Assembly (NCBI GenBank): GCA_036742455.1
Contig: DAINQU010000019.1
Span: 1 to 57,205 of the forward strand
Reading direction: 5' to 3'
DNA length: 57,205 bases
Source of the DNA: CAIKZZ01 sp036742455
Lineage (GTDB): Bacteria > Pseudomonadota > Gammaproteobacteria > Steroidobacterales > Steroidobacteraceae
The position numbers were made by a program, and so were the translations under genes. Shown here piece by piece: positions 42,649 through 50,695 of this stretch (positions are counted from its first letter, which is position 1; every line of letters starts with the position of its first letter). The notes under the pieces are model-generated. The model saw nothing but the letters and a program-made list of their open reading frames with translations. It had not been told where the DNA came from and did not search any database.

Positions 42649-43263
42649 ATGCTGGAGCAAGCCCTCAACCTCGTGCCGATGGTGGTCGAACAGACCTCCC
42701 GCGGTGAACGCGCCTACGATATCTATTCGCGCCTCTTAAAGGAGCGGATCATTTTTATCGTGGGTCCGATCGAGGACCACATGGCCAACCTCGTGGTGGC
42801 ACAGTTGCTCTTCCTGGAGTCCGAGAACCCGGACAAGGACATCGCGATCTATATCAACAGCCCCGGCGGTGTGGTCACCTCGGGGTTGGCGATTTACGAC
42901 ACGATGCAGTTCATCAATCCGCAGGTCGCCACGATTTGTGTCGGTCAGGCGGCCTCGATGGGCGCGGTACTGCTGGCGGCCGGTGCGCCGGGCAAGCGCT
43001 ATTCGCTGCCGAATTCGCGCGTCATGATCCACCAGCCGTTGGGTGGCTTTCAGGGGCAGGCGACGGACATCGAGATCCACACCCGTGAGATCTTGGACCT
43101 GCGCGCGCGCCTGAACGGCATACTCGCCAAGCACACGGGTCAAGCCATCGAGACCATCGGTCGTGACACCGATCGCGACAATTTCATGGGCGCCGAAGCC
43201 GCCAAGGCCTACGGACTCGTCGATCACGTCTTCTCGCGCCGCGGCGAAATCGCGGGCGCCTAA
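42649..43263 (+). CDS. clpP: ClpP, ATP-dependent Clp protease proteolytic subunit
   Basis: 204 residues with the serine-protease triad Ser103 (GQAASMGA), His128 (MIHQP) and Asp177 (DTDRDNFM), each eight less than in the E. coli precursor. The NSPGG and LGG-Q oligomer contacts are present. Fourteen subunits form the barrel fed by ClpX or ClpA. GAGGAGAG precedes the ATG, 16 bases after tig. Confidence 0.98.
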   Translation: MLEQALNLVPMVVEQTSRGERAYDIYSRLLKERIIFIVGPIEDHMANLVVAQLLFLESENPDKDIAIYINSPGGVVTSGLAIYDTMQFINPQVATICVGQAASMGAVLLAAGAPGKRYSLPNSRVMIHQPLGGFQGQATDIEIHTREILDLRARLNGILAKHTGQAIETIGRDTDRDNFMGAEAAKAYGLVDHVFSRRGEIAGA

Positions 43264-43421
43264 GACGGATTTCCGAGTCTCATCAGCCACTTGGACGACT
43301 TTGACGCAGATCACACCGCGGCCTCGGCGCTTTTGCAGGCGCCGGGGCCGCGTGCTATATACCCAAGGCAGAGCATCGGTATCCGTGGGCGGATACCTGC
43401 TCGCCACCGACGAGGACCAGA

Positions 43422-44729
43422 ATGACTGACGAGACCCGCGGCAAGGATGACGGCAAGCTCTTGTACTGCTCTTTCTGCGGCAAGAGTCAGCACGAAGTCC
43501 GCAAGCTCATTGCAGGCCCCTCCGTGTTCGTCTGCGACGAATGCGTGGAGTTGTGCAACGACATCATTCGGGAAGAGCTCGAGGAAAAGCAGGAGCGGAC
43601 GCGCGAGAAGCTGCCGAAGCCCCACGAGATCAAGAAAGTTCTCGACGAGTACGTGATCGGCCAGGGCCGCGCCAAGAAGGTGCTGGCGGTGGCCGTGTAC
43701 AACCACTACAAGCGACTGCAGAACCGCACCCCCGCCGGCGAGCGCAAGGCGAAGGGCGATGAGGTCGAGCTGCAGAAGTCGAACATCCTCCTGATCGGGC
43801 CGACCGGCTCGGGCAAGACGCTGCTCGCGGAGACGCTGGCGCGACTGCTGAACGTGCCGTTCACCATCGCCGACGCCACGACGCTGACCGAAGCCGGTTA
43901 CGTGGGCGAGGACGTCGAGAACATCATTCAGAAGTTGCTCCAGAAGTGCGACTACGACGTCGAGAAGGCGCAGACCGGCATCGTCTACATCGACGAGATC
44001 GACAAGATCAGCCGCAAGAGCGACAACCCGTCGATCACCCGTGACGTCTCGGGCGAGGGCGTGCAGCAGGCGTTGCTGAAGCTGATCGAAGGGACGGTGG
44101 CATCGGTACCACCCCAGGGTGGCCGCAAGCATCCGCAGCAGGAGTTCCTGCAGGTCGACACCTCGAACATTTTGTTCATCGTCGGCGGTGCGTTCGCGGG
44201 CATTGAGAAGATCATCGCCAACCGCACGACGAAGGGTGGCATCGGGTTTACGTCCGAGGTGAAGCCCTCGGAAGACGCGCGTCGTCCGAGCGCGGACATG
44301 TTCAAGGACGTTGAGCCGGAAGATCTCGTGAAGTTCGGTCTGATTCCGGAGTTCGTGGGCCGTCTGCCGGTGGTCGCGACGCTCGAAGAGTTGGACGAGG
44401 ACGCCCTCATCTCCATCCTCATGGAGCCGAAGAACGCGCTGACCAAGCAGTACCGCAAACTGTTTGAAATGGAAGGCGTGGAACTCGAGTTCTTGGAGCC
44501 GGCGCTGCGCGCCGTGGCGCGTAAGGCGTTGGCGCGCAAGACCGGCGCGCGCGGCTTGCGGACCATTTTGGAGCACATCCTTCTCGATACCATGTACGAG
44601 CTGCCGGGCCTGAAGAATGTCCACAAGGTCGTTGTGGACGAGTCGGTGATTGGCGGCGATACCCGGCCGTACATCGTCTATCGGTCCGAAGACGTCGAGG
44701 AAGAGCCGCGCCGGACGGGTTCGACCTGA
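43422..44729 (+). CDS. clpX: ClpX, AAA+ unfoldase of ClpXP
   Basis: 435 residues. The N-terminal C4 zinc-binding domain has Cys16, Cys19, Cys38 and Cys41. Walker A is GPTGSGKT (126-133), the substrate-gripping pore loop GYVG is at 159-162, Walker B has Asp191-Glu192 (IVYIDEIDK), and sensor/arginine-finger regions follow (NRTTKGGIGFTSEVK; FIPEFVGRLPVV-like LIPEFVGRLPVV). The hexamer unfolds tagged proteins into ClpP. It lies 158 bases after clpP and ends at a terminator. lon, the frequent next gene in gammaproteobacteria, is absent. Confidence 0.98.
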   Translation: MTDETRGKDDGKLLYCSFCGKSQHEVRKLIAGPSVFVCDECVELCNDIIREELEEKQERTREKLPKPHEIKKVLDEYVIGQGRAKKVLAVAVYNHYKRLQNRTPAGERKAKGDEVELQKSNILLIGPTGSGKTLLAETLARLLNVPFTIADATTLTEAGYVGEDVENIIQKLLQKCDYDVEKAQTGIVYIDEIDKISRKSDNPSITRDVSGEGVQQALLKLIEGTVASVPPQGGRKHPQQEFLQVDTSNILFIVGGAFAGIEKIIANRTTKGGIGFTSEVKPSEDARRPSADMFKDVEPEDLVKFGLIPEFVGRLPVVATLEELDEDALISILMEPKNALTKQYRKLFEMEGVELEFLEPALRAVARKALARKTGARGLRTILEHILLDTMYELPGLKNVHKVVVDESVIGGDTRPYIVYRSEDVEEEPRRTGST

Positions 44730-44754
44730 TCGGATAGTGGAGACGCTGTCGACG

Positions 44755-44780
44755 AAAACGCCGCCTTCGGGCGGCGTTTT
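44755..44780. terminator. Rho-independent terminator after clpX
   Basis: AAAACGCCGCC-TTCG-GGCGGCGTTTT: a stable stem with a UUCG tetraloop, U tract on the plus strand and A tract on the other side, 26 bases after the clpX stop. It closes the tig-clpP-clpX unit. Confidence 0.9.
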
Positions 44781-44807
44781 CGTTTGGGGTGTGCGCAAGG
44801 ACGCGGG

Positions 44808-44857
44808 TTGAGGTTATTGGCCCATGGAGGTAATTTCTCATTTCAAGAAATGAGAAA
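44808..44857 (+). promoter_or_regulatory. Palindromic operator and possible promoter of the 44862 gene
   Basis: A perfect 11-base inverted repeat, TTTCTCATTTC (44834-44844) AA GAAATGAGAAA (44847-44857), ends four bases before the ATG at 44862. Upstream, TTGAGG (44808-44813) and TAATTT (44831-44836) are spaced 17 bases apart and form a weak -35/-10 pair, so the palindrome would overlap the -10 and the start of transcription. This layout suits autorepression by the encoded winged-helix-like protein. Confidence 0.6.
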
Positions 44858-44861
44858 ACCC

Positions 44862-45398
44862 ATGATCTCACTGCGACAACGACAACCGACTCTGAAGCCT
44901 CAGGACCTGTATCTGTTGATGATCTTGGCCTCGCGTCAGGGTGAAGGGACAACCTACCCCGAACTCTCGGTCGCCTCTGGACTTGCGCTGTCCGCGGTTC
45001 ATTCCGCCTTGAAACGCTGTCAGGTTGCGCGACTGCTGCATTTTGACGAGCGAAAACCGCGCGTCTTAATAGACGCGTTCAAGGAGTTCCTCTTTCACGG
45101 TGCAAAGTACGCGTTTCCAGCCGTTCGGGGTGGCATCGTCGCGGGTTTGCCGAGCGGCTATGCCGCTGAGCCCCTACGCAGTCACGTCGCCCCGTCTGCG
45201 GATCCTCCGCCGGTGTGGGCCTCCATCGAGGGTACAACCCGCGGATGGGCGCTGATTCCGCTCTATCCCACCGTACCCGATGCCGCACGGCGCAGTCCGA
45301 CGTTGTACGAATACTTAGCGCTATTCGATGCCATCCGCGCCGGCACTGCCCGTGAACGCGCATTAGCCCAAACCCTATTCGAGGAGCGTTTATCGTGA
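44862..45398 (+). CDS. Winged-helix-like DNA-binding protein, orphan
   Basis: 178 residues. The N-terminal part (about 10-65) reads as a winged HTH (LKPQDLYLLMILASRQ; TTYPELSVASGLALSAVHSALKRCQVARLL). The C-terminal part has the conserved-looking segments FLFHGAKYAFPAVRGGIVAGLPSGYAAEPL, DPPPVW and TRGWALIPLYPTVPDAARRSPTLYEYLALFDAIRAGTARERALA. To my knowledge, related proteins often precede a second gene such as a nucleotidyltransferase-like partner; here a terminator follows after 27 bases and no partner exists. I prefer the ATG at 44862; one at 44850 lies inside the palindrome. A DNA-binding autorepressor of a lost cassette is my inference. Confidence 0.65.
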   Translation: MISLRQRQPTLKPQDLYLLMILASRQGEGTTYPELSVASGLALSAVHSALKRCQVARLLHFDERKPRVLIDAFKEFLFHGAKYAFPAVRGGIVAGLPSGYAAEPLRSHVAPSADPPPVWASIEGTTRGWALIPLYPTVPDAARRSPTLYEYLALFDAIRAGTARERALAQTLFEERLS

Positions 45399-45424
45399 CG
45401 ACGGAGCGGAGCGTCTATTCGTCG

Positions 45425-45457
45425 AAAAAAAACGGCCTCTTTCGAGGCCGTTTTTTT
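45425..45457. terminator. Bidirectional Rho-independent terminator
   Basis: ACGGCCTC-tttc-GAGGCCGT flanked by an A tract (45425-45432) and seven Ts (45451-45457). It serves the convergent 44862 gene (plus) and the TonB-dependent receptor gene (minus). Confidence 0.9.
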
Positions 45458-45476
45458 ACTCGTTACAGGAACCGAC

Positions 45477-48311
45477 TTAACGGAACTTGTAGGTCGCACC
45501 CACCGTGAAGTACGCGCCGATCGCACCCGCCTGATGGAAGGAGGGGTTGAACGCCGCGACGCTGCCGTAGGTCGTCAGATCCACCGGCGGCGCCTTGTTG
45601 AACGCGTTCAGCACCGACGCGTGCACCTGCAAGTGATCGCTCACCTCGTAGCGGGCGTAGAGATCCACGTCCGTGAAGCTGGCGACGGTGCAGAACGCAT
45701 TCGGGATGGTGGCCGAACCGAGGAAGTTCGGACGACCGTTGCCGTACGCGATCGCATTGACGCAGGTGAGCTCGTACGGCACCGACGGGTCGACTACGCT
45801 GAAACTGCTGACGTAGTTGACCGTGGCGGTGAGCGAGAGCGCGTTGCGATCCCAGGTGAGCGACACGTTGCCGCGATCCTTCGGGTTGCCGGTGTCGCCG
45901 GAGACGCCCGACGGACCGTGCGTGCCGGCCAGTTCGTAGCTCGCGCCATTCGCGTTGAGCTTGTAGGACAGCATGTGCGTGAACGTCACCGTGGCCGTCA
46001 GACTGCCGGCGCTGCCCAAGTCCAGCTTGTAGCGCGCATCGAGATCGATGCCGCTCGTTTCGTCCGAGCTCGCGTTCAAGTACGGGAACGTCAGATACGC
46101 AATCGGGCCCACGCCGTAGATCGATTGCGTGCTCGCGATCGTCGAGGTGCCGTCCGGGAGGATGTAGGTGAGGTTCTGCGACGGTCCGCGCACCAACTGC
46201 TGACCCGGCACGTTGACGCCGAGATTGCCGGCCTCAAACGCGCTGATGATGTCCTGGTTGATCTTGATGTCGTAGTAATCGAGCGAGACGCTGAAGTTCT
46301 TCAGCGGCTCCCAGACCGTACCGAGCGTGAGGTTGGTGGTCTTCTCGGGCTTGAGGGCGCGGTTGCCGGGCTGGACGCCCGACAGCGGTGCCTGACACTG
46401 GCTTGGGAAGTTGCCCGGGGAGGCCGCCACGCCGGAGGCATAGTTCGGGCACAGCAGCGGATCGGTGATGGAGCCGGCGCCGAAGGCGAGACCCGAGTTC
46501 AGTTCCGGGATACTCGGCGCGCGGAAGCCCTTGCCCCACGTGCCGCGGAACGACAACGACTGAATCGGCGTGTACTTGAAGCCGAATTTCGGCGTGGCCT
46601 GTCCGCCGGAGCCGGTGTTGTAGTGGTCGTAGCGCAGGGCGGCGTTCAAATCGAGCGAGTGGAACACCGGCGCATCCAACTCGGTGAAGACCGCTTGGTC
46701 GGTCTGCGAGCCCAATGCCCAGGCGTTGTTGAAGCTCTGCGTGCCGGCGACCGACGCGGGCGGCGCGTTGGCGTTGTCCTTTGCTTCGTTGATTTCACCG
46801 CCCACGGCGAGCATCAAGTCACCGCCCGGGAGCGTCGTGAGTTTGTGCGAGCCGTTGGCGCTGACGTAGTACAGGTAGCTTGCCGAGGTCGCGTCGCCCG
46901 GCGGCGCGAACAGCGAGGTCTCGTGGCCGGAACCCAAGATATACCCGTTGTTGAGGGCGGCCTGCAGCAGCGTCGGTGCGATCGAGTTGCTGATGCTCTC
47001 TGCGAGGTGCGAGTACATGAGACCCGCGGAGAGGTTGATGTCCCAACCCTTCGCGTGACCGTTCAACTCCTCAACCAATCGATAAGTCTCGGTGTGCACG
47101 TCCGTGATGGTCGAGCCCATGTTGGCGAAGGTGTACACAAACGCTGCCGGCGCGCCGTACGGGTTGCCCGGGTAATTGGCGGGCAAGGTCACCGTGGGGT
47201 AGTTGTAGAGCGTCGGACTGCCGTTCGGCGGGTAGCCGATGAAGGTGAACGGATTGGGCAGCACGCTCGAGTAGCCGCCCGACTGTTGCGCGGTGGTGTG
47301 GAACACCGACGCGGTCGTGATCGACTGCCAGTCGTTGGCGAGTTTCTTGGTGAACTTCGAGAGCAGGTTTGCGCTACCCGTCGCCGGTTGGATCTGCAGA
47401 CCGCGCGCCACGAAGGTGCACTTATCGGCCGCTTGCAGTGCGGCGGTGCAGCCGGGTAGGTAGGTCACGTCCGTGCCGTTCGGGTTCAGGATGTAGCCCG
47501 AGGTGCTTAAGGGATAGGACACCAACGGATTGCTGCCGGCGCCCGGCGTGCCGTTCAGGCCGCCGAAATCGGACCAGTTGAAGTTGGTCCACAGGCCGCT
47601 GCGGTTGTTCAGCAAAATCTGGCCCTGATGACGCAGTTCGCTCGTGACGTACCAGTTGTAGCCGTCGCTCTGCAGATCGCCGGTGCCCCAGAGGCCGCCG
47701 ATGTGGACGAGCTTGCCGTCGTTTTTGGCCGAGTCAGCGACTTCGGCCGACACTTCGGCCCCGTCATAGTGCTTCTTGAGGATGATGTTGACGACGCCGG
47801 CCAGGGCGTTCGAGCCGTACTCTGCCGATGCACCGTCCTTCAGGACCTCGATGCGCTCGACGGCGTTAAACGGGATCGCCGAGAGGTCGACGAAATTACG
47901 CTCGCCGTCGTCCGTCAACGGATAGCCGACCATCTTGTGGCCGTCGATCAGCGTCAGGGTCGCGCCGACCGTAAGACCGCGCAGCGAGACGCCCGAGGCG
48001 CCCGCCGCGAAGGCGCCATTAAAGCCTTGGCTTAAGTTGTTCGCGCCGTTGGCGCTGATGTTGCGCAGCACGTCGGAGATGTCGGTGTAGCCCGACTTGA
48101 TCAGATCCTCGGCCGACAACACGGTCACCGGGCTTGCGGTCTCCGCGTCGGTGCGACGGATCAGCGATCCGGTCACGACGATGTCGGCCATCTCGGCCGG
48201 TGCCGGCGCGCTGGGTCCCACTTGCTGCGCCGATGCGGCCGCGCTCGCGGCCACAGCGAGGATCCCGCTCACGAGGCGGTGGAGTGAGTGGGATGAGAGT
48301 GATTGACGCAT
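45477..48311 (-). CDS. TonB-dependent outer-membrane receptor
   Basis: 944 residues from the ATG at 48311 (GGAGG 10 bases upstream). A signal peptide (LVSGILAVAASAAASA) precedes a TonB-box-like ADIVVTGSLIRR. The plug domain follows (about 70-190: PVTVLSAEDLIKSGYTDISDVLRNIS, VSLRGLTVGATLTLIDGHK, VERIEVLKDGASAEYGSNALAGVVNIILKK). The barrel ends with an aromatic C-terminus (YKFR). It imports a large or scarce substrate with TonB energy. The plug style matches the many non-siderophore receptors of Xanthomonadales-like bacteria. Substrate unknown. It is monocistronic, with repeats in its upstream region and a terminator. Confidence 0.95.
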   Translation of the reverse strand: MRQSLSSHSLHRLVSGILAVAASAAASAQQVGPSAPAPAEMADIVVTGSLIRRTDAETASPVTVLSAEDLIKSGYTDISDVLRNISANGANNLSQGFNGAFAAGASGVSLRGLTVGATLTLIDGHKMVGYPLTDDGERNFVDLSAIPFNAVERIEVLKDGASAEYGSNALAGVVNIILKKHYDGAEVSAEVADSAKNDGKLVHIGGLWGTGDLQSDGYNWYVTSELRHQGQILLNNRSGLWTNFNWSDFGGLNGTPGAGSNPLVSYPLSTSGYILNPNGTDVTYLPGCTAALQAADKCTFVARGLQIQPATGSANLLSKFTKKLANDWQSITTASVFHTTAQQSGGYSSVLPNPFTFIGYPPNGSPTLYNYPTVTLPANYPGNPYGAPAAFVYTFANMGSTITDVHTETYRLVEELNGHAKGWDINLSAGLMYSHLAESISNSIAPTLLQAALNNGYILGSGHETSLFAPPGDATSASYLYYVSANGSHKLTTLPGGDLMLAVGGEINEAKDNANAPPASVAGTQSFNNAWALGSQTDQAVFTELDAPVFHSLDLNAALRYDHYNTGSGGQATPKFGFKYTPIQSLSFRGTWGKGFRAPSIPELNSGLAFGAGSITDPLLCPNYASGVAASPGNFPSQCQAPLSGVQPGNRALKPEKTTNLTLGTVWEPLKNFSVSLDYYDIKINQDIISAFEAGNLGVNVPGQQLVRGPSQNLTYILPDGTSTIASTQSIYGVGPIAYLTFPYLNASSDETSGIDLDARYKLDLGSAGSLTATVTFTHMLSYKLNANGASYELAGTHGPSGVSGDTGNPKDRGNVSLTWDRNALSLTATVNYVSSFSVVDPSVPYELTCVNAIAYGNGRPNFLGSATIPNAFCTVASFTDVDLYARYEVSDHLQVHASVLNAFNKAPPVDLTTYGSVAAFNPSFHQAGAIGAYFTVGATYKFR

Positions 48312-48369
48312 GAGACGCAGCCTCCGTGTGTGGGTTGTCATCGGACTGTAGCGAAGCGGCGCCAAAAAA

Positions 48370-48424
48370 TACAGGTTTTGTACAGGAAAAAATGGTGAAT
48401 TGACCCGTCAGTTTGTCCTGTACA
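48370..48424 (-). promoter_or_regulatory. Repeated TACAGG elements upstream of the TonB-dependent receptor
   Basis: TACAGG occurs at 48370-48375 and 48381-48386 (11 bases apart, one helix turn). It occurs again in opposite orientation within TCCTGTACA (48416-48424), which is an exact inverted copy of TGTACAGGA (48379-48387). Three copies in 55 bases, 60-110 bases before the receptor start, suggest binding sites for a regulator. Confidence 0.45.
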
Positions 48425-48441
48425 CGATGCGGATAGGGTGA

Positions 48442-49032
48442 TCAGCCGCCTTGGGGGGAGGGAGACGACGCCTCGGCGCCTGCCCGCGGGTGAAAGACCT
48501 CGAGCACACAGAGTCGATAGGCGCCGAGCGCAAACCAAGAGCGGCGCGCCCAGAGCACACCCTCCGGGATCTCGAGAGCCGCGCCGGCGCGCCGACCGAG
48601 CGCCGAACCGGTGGGCTGAAGGGCCGTGTACTCAAACGGGCCGCGCCGGAGTCCCGGATGACGCGCGAGCGTCGCGCCGAGGGATTGATTGCCGAGGTGG
48701 ACCAACCACGGATGCGCCGCGACGGTGGCGAGGGGTATCAGGGTTTCGGCGTACACCCAGCGCTCGTCAGCGGCGCTCAGCACCACGCGGCGTCGATGGG
48801 CGGTCCGATCATCGGCCTGCATATAGGCTTGTTCGGCCGACGTAAGCGTCACGCGCGCTTCGTCCACGACGCGAACCGTGACCGGCCCCCCGGCGGCGCG
48901 GCCGATGTGGTCGGTCAAGAGTCCGTCCGCCGTGATCCACGCCGTCCACGCGCTCGGACACGTCCGAGTCGGCGCGGTCGCGAGGTGCCATGTCTCGGCG
49001 TCGACGCCGCTCTGCGCTAAGGGTTCCACCAA
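48442..49032 (-). CDS. ubiC: Chorismate lyase (ubiquinone synthesis)
   Basis: 196 residues. The UbiC pattern is visible: WITADGLLTDHI near the start, the core RRRVVLSAADERWVYAETLIPLATVAAHPWLVHLGNQSLGATLARHPGLRRGPFEYTAL, and the end RRSWFALGAYRLCVLEVFHP. The conserved Arg, Leu/Gly and Glu active-site positions (Arg in RRRVVL, Glu in LEVFHP) are present. It converts chorismate to 4-hydroxybenzoate and pyruvate, the first step of ubiquinone synthesis. The start is TTG at 49032 with GAGG upstream. ubiA is not adjacent. It is divergent from the 49212 operon. Confidence 0.85.
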   Translation of the reverse strand: MVEPLAQSGVDAETWHLATAPTRTCPSAWTAWITADGLLTDHIGRAAGGPVTVRVVDEARVTLTSAEQAYMQADDRTAHRRRVVLSAADERWVYAETLIPLATVAAHPWLVHLGNQSLGATLARHPGLRRGPFEYTALQPTGSALGRRAGAALEIPEGVLWARRSWFALGAYRLCVLEVFHPRAGAEASSPSPQGG

Positions 49033-49211
49033 CGCGTCGCCTCAAGGTTCGCGGCCAGACATCCGCGACCCACGCGTGCCTTTTCCGGTATTGCGGTGCA
49101 ATAATACGGCGAAATGACACCGCAGTGCGTCGCGCCGGGGATGGCGTCGCCGCCACCGCCCCACAAGACCGTGCCGCGAGCGGCCCCCCACCTGGCGAGG
49201 ACAGACCCGAC

Positions 49212-49583
49212 GTGAGTACGGAACCGATGCCTGCGTCAGCGCAGTCGTTTGAGTTGTGGGACCTCCGTGTCGAGGTCGTCGCGCCGCCCGATGCGCGCCT
49301 CTACTGCGGCGCCCGGGTCGGGGACTATTTCGAACTGCACGGCGAGATGCTGTATCTGCCGCCGGGGCAGGGGATCTCCCTCTACTCATTGGCCTCCGTG
49401 CTGCCGTTGTTGGCCGCGAAGCAACGCGTCACGCACCCGAACGATTGGATGACGACGGATGCCGAGGTCGCCTGTCCGGATCCGAACTGCCCCTCGCGTC
49501 TGCGCATCACGCGCACCCAGAAACGCGTGTTTCGCCACGCCGACGTGACGGCGGTGCCACTGCCTGCGGAGCCGAGCGCATGA
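49212..49583 (+). CDS. TIGR04076-like small protein
   Basis: 123 residues. It matches the TIGR04076-type pattern: FELWDLRVEVVAPPDARLYCGARVGDYFELHGEMLYLPPGQGISLYSLASVLPLLAAKQR, followed by DWMTTDAEVACPDPNCPSRLRI with a paired-Cys motif (CPDPNC). The family is small, cytoplasmic and of unknown function, often next to oxidoreductases. It starts at GTG 49212; an ATG at 49227 is also possible. Its TGA overlaps the aldo/keto reductase ATG (ATGA), so it heads a four-gene coupled operon. Confidence 0.75.
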   Translation: MSTEPMPASAQSFELWDLRVEVVAPPDARLYCGARVGDYFELHGEMLYLPPGQGISLYSLASVLPLLAAKQRVTHPNDWMTTDAEVACPDPNCPSRLRITRTQKRVFRHADVTAVPLPAEPSA

Positions 49584-50695
49584 TCGCGCGCGCGCAGTGG
49601 GCGGATGGCTATACGATTTCCCGACTGATCAAGGGCGGCTGGCATCTGGCCGGCGGGCACGGCGACGTCGACCCCGAGCAGGCGCTCGCCGACATGGCGG
49701 CCTTTGTCGAGGCCGGCATCACCACCTTCGATTGCGCCGATATCTACACCGGGGTCGAAGCGCTGATCGGTCGCTTTCGCGCGCGCTATCCCGCGCACGC
49801 GGCGCGCCTGCAGGTGCACACGAAGTTCGTCCCCGATTTGGATCGGCTGGCGACGCTCGATCGTGCCTACGTCACGGCCATCATCGATCGCTCGCTGCAG
49901 CGCTTGGGCGTTCAGCAGTTGGACCTCGTGCAGTTCCACTGGTGGGACTACCGCATCCCGGGCTACGTCGAGGCCGCGCAGGAACTGCAACGCTTGCAGA
50001 CGGCGGGCAAGATCGCGCGCATCGGCGTCACGAACTTCGACACCGTTCGCCTGCAGGAGATCTTAAGCGCTGGCGTACCCGTTGCGGCCCTCCAGTTGCA
50101 GTACTCCGTGCTCGATCATCGCCCCGAGCACGGGATGGTGGATCTGTGCGCGGCGAACAACATCGCGTTGTTGTGCTACGGCACCGTCGCGGGCGGGTTC
50201 CTCTCGAATCGCTGGCTCGGACGGGAGAGCCCGGTCGAACCGATGGCCAACCGCTCGCTCGTCAAGTACCGACTCATCATCGACGACTTCGGCGGCTGGG
50301 CGCTGTATCAGGAACTGCTTGCGGTGCTTGCGGACATCGCGCGCGCCCACGGCACCGATATCGCGACCGTGGCGACGCGGGTGGTCCTCGATCGCCCGGG
50401 CGTGTCGGCGGCGATCGTCGGTGCGACGAACACCGCGCACCTCGCGGAGCACGCCGCGATCGATGCGCTCGCACTCACCGCGGCCGACCGTGCGCGGATC
50501 GCCGCCGTGCTCGCCCGACGCACCGGTCCGTCCGGCGACGTCTACAGCCTCGAACGCGATCAGAGCGGGCCTCACGGCCGCATCATGAAGTACAACCTCA
50601 ACGAATCCGCACCCAGCGGATCGCCCCCCCCAGCACGGGTGACCGACGGGCCGATCGCGGCCCCGACGCGCACACCGAAGGAGATCGAACGATGA
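49580..50695 (+). CDS. Aldo/keto reductase
   Basis: 371 residues. The full AKR tetrad is present: Asp51 and Tyr56 (FDCADIYTGVE), Lys82 (HTKFV) and His120 (VQFHWWDYR). NADPH-site features lie near the C-terminus of the barrel (VLDRPGVSAAIVGATNTAHLAEH). It would reduce a carbonyl of a small molecule with NAD(P)H. Beyond residue ~325 comes a poorly conserved tail rich in Pro and Ser with a run of eight Cs (50624-50631). The ATG overlaps the upstream stop, and the stop overlaps the receptor ATG. Co-transcription with a receptor and an MFS permease suggests that it acts on the imported compound. Confidence 0.93.
   Translation: MIARAQWADGYTISRLIKGGWHLAGGHGDVDPEQALADMAAFVEAGITTFDCADIYTGVEALIGRFRARYPAHAARLQVHTKFVPDLDRLATLDRAYVTAIIDRSLQRLGVQQLDLVQFHWWDYRIPGYVEAAQELQRLQTAGKIARIGVTNFDTVRLQEILSAGVPVAALQLQYSVLDHRPEHGMVDLCAANNIALLCYGTVAGGFLSNRWLGRESPVEPMANRSLVKYRLIIDDFGGWALYQELLAVLADIARAHGTDIATVATRVVLDRPGVSAAIVGATNTAHLAEHAAIDALALTAADRARIAAVLARRTGPSGDVYSLERDQSGPHGRIMKYNLNESAPSGSPPPARVTDGPIAAPTRTPKEIER
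50624..50631 (+). repeat. Poly-C tract in the aldo/keto reductase tail
   Basis: Eight Cs in the coding sequence of the unconserved C-terminal tail. One extra C would move the reading frame into that of the downstream TonB-dependent receptor, which is open from before this point, so slippage would fuse the two proteins. Confidence 0.4.

Noticed and set aside
49597..50691. A long open frame continuous with the TonB-dependent receptor, suggesting a giant fusion protein
   Set aside because: This part lies in another frame of the well-conserved aldo/keto reductase; its translation is Arg/Gly-rich with no family. It is open only because GC-rich sequence has few stops.
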